DNA of 64,000 bases from Ceratorhiza oryzae-sativae (taxonomy: Eukaryota; Basidiomycota; Agaricomycetes; Cantharellales; Ceratobasidiaceae): the NCBI GenBank assembly GCA_030998015.1, contig JARWMV010000243.1, positions 434,001 to 498,000 of the forward strand. The letters are read 5' to 3'. A model generated the notes under the pieces. That model ran no database searches, was not told where the DNA came from, and saw only the letters and a program-made list of their open reading frames with translations. The position numbers and the translations under genes are program-made. This document shows positions 1-7,974 of the stretch, piece after piece. The stretch's first letter is position 1. Each line of letters opens with the position of its first letter.

Positions 1-480
1 CCTTCTTATTGGTCTGAACAACTGACCGGGTAGTGGGCTGCAGCCAAGGAGCCTCCCCCCCTGGGAAGTCAGCCATGTAGTTCTGGAAACACCCAGAACC
101 AGACGCTGCAAAGGGCGAAGCCTCATCAAACAAGGGAGCAGAGCCCTCCTCGAAGAATTCGGCAAGAGCGGCCTGGTGAGACCGCTCCTCAAAGGACTTG
201 TAGTCCTGATCAACGAGCGCCCACACACGCTCAAGAGTGGCCTCATGGGCCCGACCATCAAGGAGGATGCGCTCCTCTACAGAACGAGTTAGCTACGTGA
301 GAATGACGAAGAACGAACACACATACCTGGCACCCCACAGAAGAACCAGTCCCCAACACCTTGATAGAAGTCTTCAAGGGAGGCGTCGCACACGGCATCA
401 CAGTAGGCGCAGTACTCCCCCTCAGGGAGAGACCAGCAGGTGCAGTCAAGGGGATTGTAGTTAAGGGAGATAACACGCAT
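1..480 (-). CDS. Unidentified two-exon gene, 3' part outside the window
   Basis: The gene starts with ATG at 480-478. Exon 1 is 327-480. A 50-nt intron lies at 277-326 (GTATGT donor, CTAAC branch-like site, TGTAG acceptor). Exon 2 stays open from 276 to the window edge. The N-terminus is Cys-rich (CTC, CAYC and C further on, within the first 35 residues), and exon 2 is acidic with regularly spaced hydrophobic residues. I do not recognise a family. Element A inserted 15-20 bp upstream of this ATG. Removing A (with one TSD copy) makes the 5' flank 7452-7974, shared head to head with the Rep gene, so the two would be divergent neighbours. The splice signals and frame continuity across the intron argue for a real gene; function unknown. 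Confidence 0.6.
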
Positions 481-499
481 AGTAAAGAACGGGATGAGG

Positions 500-876
500 T
501 GTCGACGACGACAAGTCAGGCGACGAGGAAAATAGTAAGAAAAGCAAAAGAACTTGTATTCAACGAGAGGTCAAGTTCTTGAGGAGTCCTCTGCGAACTT
601 GACCTGGTTTATATACATAGTACGAGCCACATCATAACAAACAAGTCCGTACAGTGAGTCATGACAGATAAGAGATAGAAGCAGTAGAAGCGACTGCGGA
701 ACTGCGGAATTTCACATCAGAGTTGAAATACATCTCGGTTACCGGTCCAGAACATTCCCTGAGTCACATGACACAGATATACCATAAAAGGCATGTATGT
801 TTTGAAGATGATCTCATAAAATGTAGAAAATCGAGAAAATATTGTAGAGTGGATGTATGCGTGTCAGTTCATGACA
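500..876 (-). repeat. Element A 3' LTR
   Basis: 377 bp, TG...CA ends, outer flank TGAGG. It differs from the 5' LTR at about 566, 749 and 825 by single transitions, each at a CpG in one copy. The pol stop codon lies inside it (864-866). Confidence 0.95.
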
Positions 877-3800
877 CTTCCCCCCTTCAAGGCACGGGGG
901 TCCTGGGGTGCCTTTGGGTGCGACTTGACATAGTCAGCGATGAGTTCTGGTGCATTCACCAGGTCGTCATAGGTTAACCACTGTCGCTCGTCATAGCCAA
1001 GCCACTTGACATAGTATTCGAAGACATTAGATCGTTTGTTGTATCGTGACTTTATGATCTGTTCCACTTCGAACTCTTCTTCCCCTTCAGGAGTTACCAC
1101 AGGTGGTGGTGGGGGGACCTGACGGCCATAGGGGTCGTCTTTATATTTGGTCAGGAGTGAGACATGAAATACTGGGTGTATTTTCATGGTTATCGGTAGG
1201 TCCAATTTGTAGGCATGTGTGCCATGTTGTGCTACCACCTTGAATGGTCCAACTCTTTTGTGGGCCAGTTTCCTGGAGGCCTGCTGTGTCCGTATGTTTT
1301 TGGTATTAAGCCAGACTTTGTCTCCAACCTTAATAGCTTCAGGAATCCGATGCTTCTGGTCATAGTATTCCTTGATCCTCTGGTTCGCTATTTCCAGGGC
1401 TGCCTTTAGTTCGTCATGGCCCTTTTGGAGCCATTCTGCATGGTTGTCCGCTAAGGGGAGTTCTGGTTCCTCCCTGTCCCCGACTGCTAGCCTTGGGTGG
1501 AAACCGTAGTTTGCGAAGAATGGTGATTTGCCAGTTGAGGCGTTGACACCATTATTGTAGGCAAATTCAGCTAATGGTAGGAGCAAGACCCAGTCATCTT
1601 GTCTGTCTGATACATAGTGTCTGATGTACCCTTCCACTACTTGGTTGGCTCGTTCAGACTGGCCATCCGTCTGAGGGTGGTATGCTGTGGAGTAGGAGGG
1701 TTTTATATCCAGTCGTTTGTATAAGTGCCTTAAGAATTTGGATGCGAAGTTGGGTCCATGGTCTGAGATTGTTTTCCGTGGTAACCCATGGAGTTTCCAT
1801 ACATATGTTAGGAACAGGTTGGCGCAATCCATAGCACTGGCTTCCGATTGACATGGAATAAAGTGGACCATTTTTGTCAGGCGGTCGACAACTGTAAATA
1901 TGGCATCAAATCCCTCTGACAAAGGTAGCCCGGTAATCAGATCGTAGGTAATTTCCTCCCAAGGTTTTTCTGGTGCAGGTATTGGGTTTAAGAGCCCTGG
2001 GGGGGCTTGGTTGCTGTGCTTGTTCCTGATGCATGACTCGCAGTGTGTGACATATTCGTTAACTGATTTTTTCATTGATAACCATGTGTATTTGCGATTT
2101 AACAGCTCATATGTTCTGAACTGTCCTGGGTGTCCTGCTGCTGGACTATCATGACGGCTTTCAATGACCAGTTTGCGAAGTTCTTTGTTATTTGGGACGT
2201 AGATTCTGCCCTTGTGTCGTAAGAGTCCTTCATCCCATTCCCAATCTTTGACCTTCTCATTGTCATCCAGGGCTTTTAGCACTTTTGACAGGTGCTCATC
2301 CCCTGGGATAGCGTCCCTAATGAGTTGTTCCAGGTCATGGTCTGGTGTGATTGCTTGTAACCACAGGGATTTTAATTCCAAAAATTGGTTTTGTGCAAGC
2401 AGAGCTTGGCTCTCACCCCCCTCTTTAGGGATGTGTCTTGACAGCCTAGAGAGTATGTCTGCCCGGCCATTCTTTGCCCCTTCAATATATAAAATCTTGA
2501 ATTCGAACCTGGATAAAAACTCATGCCACCGTGTAACTCGACTGTTCAGTGGCCGATTTGTCTTCCAATACTCCAAATTCTTGTGGTCACAGACAATGTT
2601 TACTGGGTGTTCGGCCCCTTCTAGCAAATGACGCCAGTGTTTAAGGGCCTTGATAATTGCCAGCATTTCTTTGTTGTAGATATCGTAGTTTCTTTCTGCT
2701 GGGACCATTGCCTTGGAGTAATAGGAAATTGGGTGGAGCATTCCGTCCTCTCCATATTGCAGTAATACAGCGCCTGTGGCATAGCCTGAGGCGTCGGTTT
2801 CCAAAATGAACGGTTTGTTGGGTTCTGGCTGAATTAGGAGGGGGGCTTCTTTTAATTTTTGCTTCAGCAGATTCCATGCTTGATCCCTTTCTGTTGTCCA
2901 TTCCCATTTTACGTCCTTTTTGACAAGTTCATAAAGACATCTTGTGATTTTCGAAAAGTCTTTTATGAAGTGCCTCAACCAATTTGCAAACCCCAACCCT
3001 TCCAGGACTTCGGTTGGGTTGGTAGGGGTTGGCCACTCAACAGCCTTTTCAACCTTGGCTGGGTCTACTTTAATTCCCTGGGGAGTCACTACTATTCCCA
3101 GGTAATCGACTTCAGTGACATCGAAAACACATTTCTCCAAGGCGCAATATAGGCCAGCTTTTTGGAGGTGACGTAAGACCTCCTTGACATGTTCATCATG
3201 TTCTTCCTGGTTTTTGGAGAATACTAATATGTCGTCCATGTAAATTACAACGTAAATGCCTTCGATGTCCTGGAATTCTTCTCGGATCATGGCCATGAAG
3301 GTTCCTGGTGCATTCTTTTGACCGAATTGCATAACTAGAGGCTCATACAGCCCGTATTTGGTCTTGAAAGCGGCCTTCCATTCGTCTCCTTCCCGAATTC
3401 GTATGAGGTTGAAACCCCACTTTAGGTCAAACTTGGTGAATATCTTTGCCCCCCGCAAGGTTTCCACAATATCATTGATGCGCGGGAGTGGGTACACATT
3501 GGAGACAGTCATTTCGTTTAGCCGACGGTAGTCAATGCACATGCGCAGCTTCCCATTCTTCTTTTTGACGAATATGACTGGGGATGCCATTGGTGACCTT
3601 GAGGGTCTGATATGCCCTGCTTTTAGTTGGCGATCCAGGGTTTTGCGCAATTCTGCATCTTCCTTGATACCCACGCTATATATGGGACCATGCCTTGGCT
3701 TGGCATCTGGTTTTAAATCTATTTCCATATCCCACTTTCTATGGGGTGGTAATGGTTGGACGTCATCTTCTTCAGCAAATATTTTCTGGAATTCTTTATA

Positions 3801-4394
3801 TTTTGTTGGGAGGGAGTCTAAGGAGTCCAGCTGAAGCTCCTTAGGTTCATTTGCACGCACGTGCAAGGGTTTTGTGATGCAGTGCTTCAGGCATATTGGT
3901 GAGTTGAACTTCATGTCCTTCCCATCCCAATCAATGTCGGGGTTATGGAATTTGAGCCATGACATGCCCAGGACTAAATCGTTTTTGCCGACATTCACAA
4001 CATAGGCACTGAGGATTTCTCGGTGCTCCTGAATGCACAACTCAAAGGTGCAGTAATGGGTCACAGACCCAGAGTCTATCTCCCTTCCATCGATTACCCT
4101 CAATTTCTTGGGTGTTTTTAGGGCAACGGTAGGAATACGGTATTGTTTAATCAAATCTTCATGTATAAATACTGACGTGGCCCCTGAGTCTATCATGGCC
4201 CATCCATTGAATTTTTTCATGTTATATGCAGACTTGTGTTTGGGGGTTATGCGCAGAGGGAATGCATGAAAGAAAAACTGTAGTTGTGATTGGTTTCCTA
4301 ACGACATACATTCCATTTCCATATTTTTATTTTCATTATGCGCATTTTGTAACATAGTGCCCAAGACCGCCCCCCTGGCACGGTTTGAGCTCAT
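864..4394 (-). CDS. Element A pol polyprotein (PR-RT-RH-IN-chromodomain)
   Basis: 1176 aa, uninterrupted. Aspartic protease motif DSG at residues 69-71; RT about 215-440 with YMDD at 385-388; RNase H from about 527 (DAS at 534-536); integrase zinc motif H748/H754...C785/C788; catalytic D818, D878, E914 with DD35E spacing; chromodomain about 1095-1155 (EFEVEQI...YYVKWLGY). These features place it with Ty3 chromoviruses, whose chromodomain targets integration to marked chromatin. The RT has an unusual FGQKNAPGTF where most relatives read FGLxNAPxTF. The start ATG overlaps the gag stop (ATGA at 4394-4391), so pol may be made by termination-reinitiation rather than frameshifting. All catalytic residues I could check are present. 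Confidence 0.95.
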   Translation of the reverse strand: MSSNRARGAVLGTMLQNAHNENKNMEMECMSLGNQSQLQFFFHAFPLRITPKHKSAYNMKKFNGWAMIDSGATSVFIHEDLIKQYRIPTVALKTPKKLRVIDGREIDSGSVTHYCTFELCIQEHREILSAYVVNVGKNDLVLGMSWLKFHNPDIDWDGKDMKFNSPICLKHCITKPLHVRANEPKELQLDSLDSLPTKYKEFQKIFAEEDDVQPLPPHRKWDMEIDLKPDAKPRHGPIYSVGIKEDAELRKTLDRQLKAGHIRPSRSPMASPVIFVKKKNGKLRMCIDYRRLNEMTVSNVYPLPRINDIVETLRGAKIFTKFDLKWGFNLIRIREGDEWKAAFKTKYGLYEPLVMQFGQKNAPGTFMAMIREEFQDIEGIYVVIYMDDILVFSKNQEEHDEHVKEVLRHLQKAGLYCALEKCVFDVTEVDYLGIVVTPQGIKVDPAKVEKAVEWPTPTNPTEVLEGLGFANWLRHFIKDFSKITRCLYELVKKDVKWEWTTERDQAWNLLKQKLKEAPLLIQPEPNKPFILETDASGYATGAVLLQYGEDGMLHPISYYSKAMVPAERNYDIYNKEMLAIIKALKHWRHLLEGAEHPVNIVCDHKNLEYWKTNRPLNSRVTRWHEFLSRFEFKILYIEGAKNGRADILSRLSRHIPKEGGESQALLAQNQFLELKSLWLQAITPDHDLEQLIRDAIPGDEHLSKVLKALDDNEKVKDWEWDEGLLRHKGRIYVPNNKELRKLVIESRHDSPAAGHPGQFRTYELLNRKYTWLSMKKSVNEYVTHCESCIRNKHSNQAPPGLLNPIPAPEKPWEEITYDLITGLPLSEGFDAIFTVVDRLTKMVHFIPCQSEASAMDCANLFLTYVWKLHGLPRKTISDHGPNFASKFLRHLYKRLDIKPSYSTAYHPQTDGQSERANQVVEGYIRHYVSDRQDDWVLLLPLAEFAYNNGVNASTGKSPFFANYGFHPRLAVGDREEPELPLADNHAEWLQKGHDELKAALEIANQRIKEYYDQKHRIPEAIKVGDKVWLNTKNIRTQQASRKLAHKRVGPFKVVAQHGTHAYKLDLPITMKIHPVFHVSLLTKYKDDPYGRQVPPPPPVVTPEGEEEFEVEQIIKSRYNKRSNVFEYYVKWLGYDERQWLTYDDLVNAPELIADYVKSHPKAPQDPRALKGGSVMN
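877..890 (-). other. Polypurine tract of element A
   Basis: On the minus strand the sequence is GAAGGGGGGAAG immediately 5' of the LTR start TGTCATG. This is the position and composition of the plus-strand primer in Ty3-type elements. It overlaps the last codons of pol. Confidence 0.85.
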
Positions 4395-5380
4395 TCTTTT
4401 ACCGACTCGTCGTCGGTTGTTTCTACATCCTCAACCACTGCCTCGTATCCTGACATTTTGGCCGAGGGACATTTGGCGGCGATATGGCCCCGTCCTCCAC
4501 AGTTATAGCAGGTGTTTGTCCCCTTTCCTTTTCCTGCACTATCCAGATCCATTGCGTCTGGATCCTTTGCCTTTGGGGCCACTGGCGGATGGTTATCCTT
4601 CTTTATGTCTTTGAAGGACTCTTGTATGTTGGCATTACTGCCATCATAACGGACGGTTGGAACAGTGAAGCCCTTTGCATTGGGGCCAATGGCCACGATT
4701 TGACCTTTTACAGCCCTGCCATCTTTAATCTTGTATATGCGTTCCCCATTCTTGAATTTCTCTTTTTGGGGAGCGCTTTGGGGGTTATTAGTGGGCCTGC
4801 TAGTCGAAGCATTGTTGCTGCTAGACTTATTACCCCCATGGGATGTCCTCTTGCTGCCAAAGGAAATGAGGTGACGGTCAATTTCCAGGGCCCGCTGTGT
4901 GAGCTGGGCGAATGTCTTTGTGCGAGGATCATAGTTCTGGGCCACCATGCTGTCCGTTATGTCTGACGACAGACCATCATAGAACTGATCACGCATGGCG
5001 GCATCGTTGTAGTTGAGGCCTGTGGAATATAGGTTGAATAGGGTCAGGTAGTCTTGAACTGTCTTGGATTGTTTCAACTTCCGCCACTTGTCGCGGTTAT
5101 TTTCGGTGCGGTTCAGATCCCCATATCGGGTAGTGAATTCTTGCCAGAATAAATTGGCATCGTGAAGCCAGGGGATTGCAGTTCCGGGGTTCAGGATTTC
5201 GAATTCCTCATACGAGTTAACCCATTCAGCTGTGGACCCTTCAAGATACGAGGTGATGAAGGCGACCACTTGGTCAGCCGAGTGCCCACTCATGTTTGTA
5301 TTGATATATCGGGCACATGCAATTCTGAATGAGATGGCGTCTTCCCGTTTTGTGCCGTCGAATTTTTGAGGGGCGGCCAT
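4391..5380 (-). CDS. Element A Gag (capsid plus zinc knuckle)
   Basis: 329 aa. The N-terminal two thirds resemble the Ty3 retrotransposon Gag domain (AAPQKFDG opening, helical capsid-like body with W-rich segments about 45-120). Near residues 290-305 is a CCHC zinc knuckle (CYNCGGRGHIAAKC) that would bind genomic RNA. The stop overlaps the pol ATG by ATGA. The ORF starts 1 bp past the end of the upstream Gag N-terminal ORF in a different frame; related copies in this window show the two parts as one protein, so a one-base frame change around 5380-5400 separates them here. Confidence 0.85.
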   Translation of the reverse strand: MAAPQKFDGTKREDAISFRIACARYINTNMSGHSADQVVAFITSYLEGSTAEWVNSYEEFEILNPGTAIPWLHDANLFWQEFTTRYGDLNRTENNRDKWRKLKQSKTVQDYLTLFNLYSTGLNYNDAAMRDQFYDGLSSDITDSMVAQNYDPRTKTFAQLTQRALEIDRHLISFGSKRTSHGGNKSSSNNASTSRPTNNPQSAPQKEKFKNGERIYKIKDGRAVKGQIVAIGPNAKGFTVPTVRYDGSNANIQESFKDIKKDNHPPVAPKAKDPDAMDLDSAGKGKGTNTCYNCGGRGHIAAKCPSAKMSGYEAVVEDVETTDDESVKE

Positions 5381-5381
5381 C

Positions 5382-5783
5382 TTAACTTTTGCAGTTGACC
5401 CTCCAGAGAGAGCAGGGTGCTGTTGCTTGTGGTTGGGCTGTACTGGAAGAAGCTAGTACTTGAGCAGCACCTGAGCCACTCATGGATGTATTGATTTGCG
5501 CTTCAATGCGCATGATGGTGGTTTGGAGAATGGCTAACATTCCCACTAAGTTGTTGACATTGGTGGCTAATCCGGCCACATCCGCATCTATCTTTGTCTG
5601 ATTTGTGGTAAGTTTTGCTTCGAGTGAGTCTGTATAGGTCTTATTATTGTGTTCGACGTCCCCAATGTCGTTTTGGAGGTTATTGGTTCGTTCTTGCAGT
5701 TCGTCCATTGATCGAAGCATATAGATGACCTTGTCTTCATCAGACATATTTGCCCAGGCGGGGGCAGGAGGTTGTGATGCCAT
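5382..5783 (-). CDS. Element A Gag N-terminal part (separate frame)
   Basis: 133 aa starting at ATG 5783. Coiled-coil-like heptads (residues 25-90, rich in L, N, E, K) are followed by a Ser/Ala/Gln linker. In the B2 copy at 12.5-13.1 kb the corresponding N-terminus continues directly into the capsid part, so this is probably the amino end of Gag cut off by a frameshift, or joined by recoding. The stop is at 5382-5384. Confidence 0.7.
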   Translation of the reverse strand: MASQPPAPAWANMSDEDKVIYMLRSMDELQERTNNLQNDIGDVEHNNKTYTDSLEAKLTTNQTKIDADVAGLATNVNNLVGMLAILQTTIMRIEAQINTSMSGSGAAQVLASSSTAQPQATAPCSLWRVNCKS

Positions 5784-5806
5784 TTCAGGGAAGGTTTGAT
5801 AAGATT

Positions 5807-6813
5807 TTAAAGGCGACGGAGTCGGTAAGGAAGTACAGGGAATTTGGGATTGTTTTGGTAGTATAGGATTTCTGTTCCCCTCACAAGTCTATAAATTTCA
5901 AAATTCCCGATTCCCGCGAACCTCAACCAAGTATTGTCCAGGTCCCAGCTTTTGGTGTCCTGGCAACGATATGGACACTCCACCCTCTTTAGTTTAATTT
6001 GGTCCCGAAGGAGTGCTTCCTTGGGAAGGGTTGATTTGGGCTGCCGGAAGGGGTGTTTCTTCCTGAGTTGGCGAGCCTGTGCCACTTAGAAAGGTGGGGT
6101 GAGGAAGGTCTGACGGCGTTGAGAAGACGGGGAAGGCGTACTCGTGGGGTTCAACTGTTTCTCGGACTATAGCTTCTAGTCTGAGATGGTCTTGGAGGAG
6201 GGACAGGTAATCCTCCTGGTGTTCACGCAAACGCTCGGTTAGGTATGCGCAACGGGCCTCAGCTTCGTGAAGTTTTTCACGGGTTTCTTCGTACTTATTC
6301 CGGTAATAACGGTACCTGTCTTGGAAGTTTTCGATAGTGTTTAACAGGTGACGGAGAAGCTGTTGACCGAGGTTCTCCAGCTTAGAGCTGGTTGCGAGGG
6401 ATGGTGTAGTAATAAAGGAACTTGTCCTTCTTAGGACAATAAGGGCAGCGCGCGGGGAAGGTGGCTCCGTTTGCCCGATGGCAAATTTTGCACTCAGGGG
6501 CACCTGGCTCGGTGACAAAGGCTTGTTGGGCACGTCCGACTTTTTGGGGGCGGACTTTGATGATTACTACTCGGTTGAAGTCGATGTGCCCAGCTTCTTC
6601 AAGGATACTTTCGACCGAGTTAAGGGTGAAGCAGTGGATCGACAGGTGTCTGAACCACCCACACAGATGGCAGCACTGGTCTTCTGTAAAAGGTTGTGCC
6701 ACTTGAGGGCCGTGCGTTCCGTCAGAGACGTGTTCGAGCAAGAGCAAAATAGAAGAGAAAAATAGACCCTTTCCCGAGTCTATTGGAATAGGAAGGTGAC
6801 CTCCGTTGCTCAA
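5807..6813 (-). other. Extra coding-like region in element A leader (Zn-finger plus coiled coil)
   Basis: Between the 5' LTR and gag are two overlapping open frames on the element's sense strand: 6813-6382 and 6533-5994. The first contains paired Cys/His motifs (CCHLCGWFRHLSIHC, then CKIC...CPYC). The second contains a long amphipathic coiled coil (LENLGQQLLRHLL... to LRLEAIV). The last residues of the first frame run straight into the coiled coil of the second if one base is skipped near 6385, so this looks like one ~300-residue protein broken by a frame change. Neither frame has an in-frame ATG, so spliced or non-AUG initiation, or decay, must be assumed. Typical chromoviruses lack such an ORF upstream of gag. 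The rest (5784-5806 and 6814-7052) is untranslated leader. Confidence 0.45.
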
Positions 6814-7052
6814 CTACTTAAGGGCAATGAGCAACCCCACCTCTTGTCGACGAAAGAGATTAGAGAACCGAAGCTTGTTACGACGTGTGAGGGACCTGGC
6901 TATGCAAGGTTTCACAGAGGCGCGTATAGGGCAACGATATCTTGTGGCTGTGGATAGGTGGAGTGGGATTGGGGAAGGCAACGAGGAGTTATCTCGAGAC
7001 GACGCCAACGGCATTCCGAAAGTATCCCAGACGACACTGAGACTTACGATTG

Positions 7053-7067
7053 TCAAGAACTTGACCT
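7053..7067 (-). other. Element A primer-binding site (self-priming type)
   Basis: Two nt inside the 5' LTR, the minus strand reads AGGTCAAGTTCTTGA. It is perfectly complementary over 15 nt to the predicted 5' end of the element's own RNA (minus strand 7152-7138), as in Tf1/sushi-type self-priming, and I see no tRNA 3'-end match. Confidence 0.7.
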
Positions 7068-7069
7068 GA

Positions 7070-7446
7070 TGTCGACGACGACAAGTCAGGCGACGAGGAA
7101 AATAGTAAGAAAAGCAAAAGAACTTGTATTCGACGAGAGGTCAAGTTCTTGAGGAGTCCTCTGCGAACTTGACCTGGTTTATATACATAGTACGAGCCAC
7201 ATCATAACAAACAAGTCCGTACAGTGAGTCATGACAGATAAGAGATAGAAGCAGTAGAAGCGACTGCGGAACTGCGGAATTTCACATCAGAGTTGAAATA
7301 CATCTCGGTTACCGGTCCGGAACATTCCCTGAGTCACATGACACAGATATACCATAAAAGGCATGTATGTTTTGAAGATGATCTCATAAAATGTAGAAAA
7401 TCAAGAAAATATTGTAGAGTGGATGTATGCGTGTCAGTTCATGACA
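7070..7446 (-). repeat. Element A 5' LTR (promoter copy)
   Basis: 377 bp and the partner of 500-876. Reading on the minus strand it carries a TATATAAA box (7185-7178), a presumed transcription start about 33 nt further on near 7152, and the self-priming segment. The outer flank TGAGG (7447-7451) completes the TSD. Confidence 0.95.
7178..7185 (-). promoter_or_regulatory. Element A LTR TATA box
   Basis: TATATAAA on the minus strand, 33 nt upstream of the first base of the self-priming segment (7152). This is the spacing expected between a TATA box and the transcription start. Confidence 0.65.
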
Positions 7447-7549
7447 TGAGGAATGAAAACAACAAAACCACAAACATTAAAAAATCATGGTGCAACACAA
7501 TAACTTGCACAAACATCAAAACAAGGTCTGTTCAGGTGACACCAACAGA

Positions 7550-7680
7550 CACGTGACCATCTGCCAGAAAACAAACAACAAAGCACGGGAATCACATGAC
7601 CTAGCCTAGTCACGTGACCACCTGCCAGAAAACAAACAACAAAGCACAGGAATCACATGACCTAGCCTAGTCACGTGAAT
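7550..7680. repeat. 61-bp tandem repeat (2.1 copies) upstream of Rep
   Basis: Units 7550-7610 and 7611-7671 differ at two positions. Each starts CACGTGACC and contains CACATGACC, and a third copy begins at 7672 with CACGTGA. The arrangement resembles the iteron-type binding sites of rolling-circle initiators, but it could equally be a transcription-factor array. Confidence 0.85.
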
Positions 7681-7689
7681 ATACGCTAT

Positions 7690-7708
7690 CCCCTAACTAC
7701 CGGAGGGG
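7690..7708. other. Small hairpin, candidate nick site
   Basis: CCCCT (7690-7694), a 9-nt loop AACTACCGG, and AGGGG (7704-7708), about 270 bp before the Rep ATG and 19 bp after the tandem repeats. The loop does not match the geminivirus nonanucleotide, so the role is speculative. Confidence 0.25.
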
Positions 7709-7891
7709 TCGGAGAGGGGGCACCAACCGAAGTGGGGGAGCGGAGGCCCCGAGCGTAGCGAGGACCAAGGCCGACGTGGAGGAACGGATGGGAGGGCACC
7801 CCTTGGAGATGCGTCATCACCAAAATAAGGTCATGTGATCACAACAAATGCAAGACAGAGTCATGTGACGATCAAAACGAACCTTGCAGCT

Positions 7892-7897
7892 TATATA
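7892..7897 (+). promoter_or_regulatory. TATA box of the Rep gene
   Basis: CTTATATAGAC lies 35-40 bp before the first ATG (7932) and 78 bp before the Rep ATG (7975), a suitable place for a core promoter. Confidence 0.5.
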
Positions 7898-7974
7898 GAC
7901 AAGCACAAGGCCCGAGATAACCCGCACTCTCATGCTCTCTTCCCAGCCCCCAAATACCTCTAAAACTGTAAACG

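Larger units (their letters stand above)
500..7446 (-). mobile_element. Element A: near-intact Ty3/gypsy chromovirus, TSD TGAGG
   Basis: A 6947-bp LTR retrotransposon transcribed on the minus strand. Two 377-bp LTRs (500-876, 7070-7446) begin TG and end CA, and identical 5-bp flanks (TGAGG at 495-499 and 7447-7451) mark the target site. A purine tract touches the 3' LTR, and a self-priming-type primer site follows the 5' LTR by 2 nt. The internal part holds leader ORFs, gag in two frames, and one long pol ORF with protease, RT, RNase H, integrase and a C-terminal chromodomain. The LTRs differ at only three positions by my reading, so the insertion is recent. It split the region between the left-edge gene and the Rep gene. 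Confidence 0.97.
7452..7931. promoter_or_regulatory. Intergenic control region upstream of Rep
   Basis: About 480 bp lie between element A and the first Rep-side ATG. It holds a 61-bp unit repeated 2.1 times (7550-7680), several TCACRTGA palindromes (also near 7830 and 7862), a 5-bp-stem/9-nt-loop hairpin (7690-7708), a GC-rich stretch (7700-7800), and a TATATA box at 7892-7897. It would be the shared promoter, and possibly an origin, between Rep and the left-edge gene before element A inserted. Confidence 0.5.

Noticed and set aside
723..977. ORF of 84 aa, partly repeated at 7293-7556
   Set aside because: It is antisense to LTR A and pol; the shared part is just the duplicated LTR.
2212..2631. 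Antisense ORFs within element A pol (also 3535-3834, 4484-4966)
   Set aside because: They are shadows of the long pol/gag frames with no family resemblance.
6461..6765. + strand ORFs over the element A leader
   Set aside because: They are opposite to the zinc-finger/coiled-coil frames and less protein-like.
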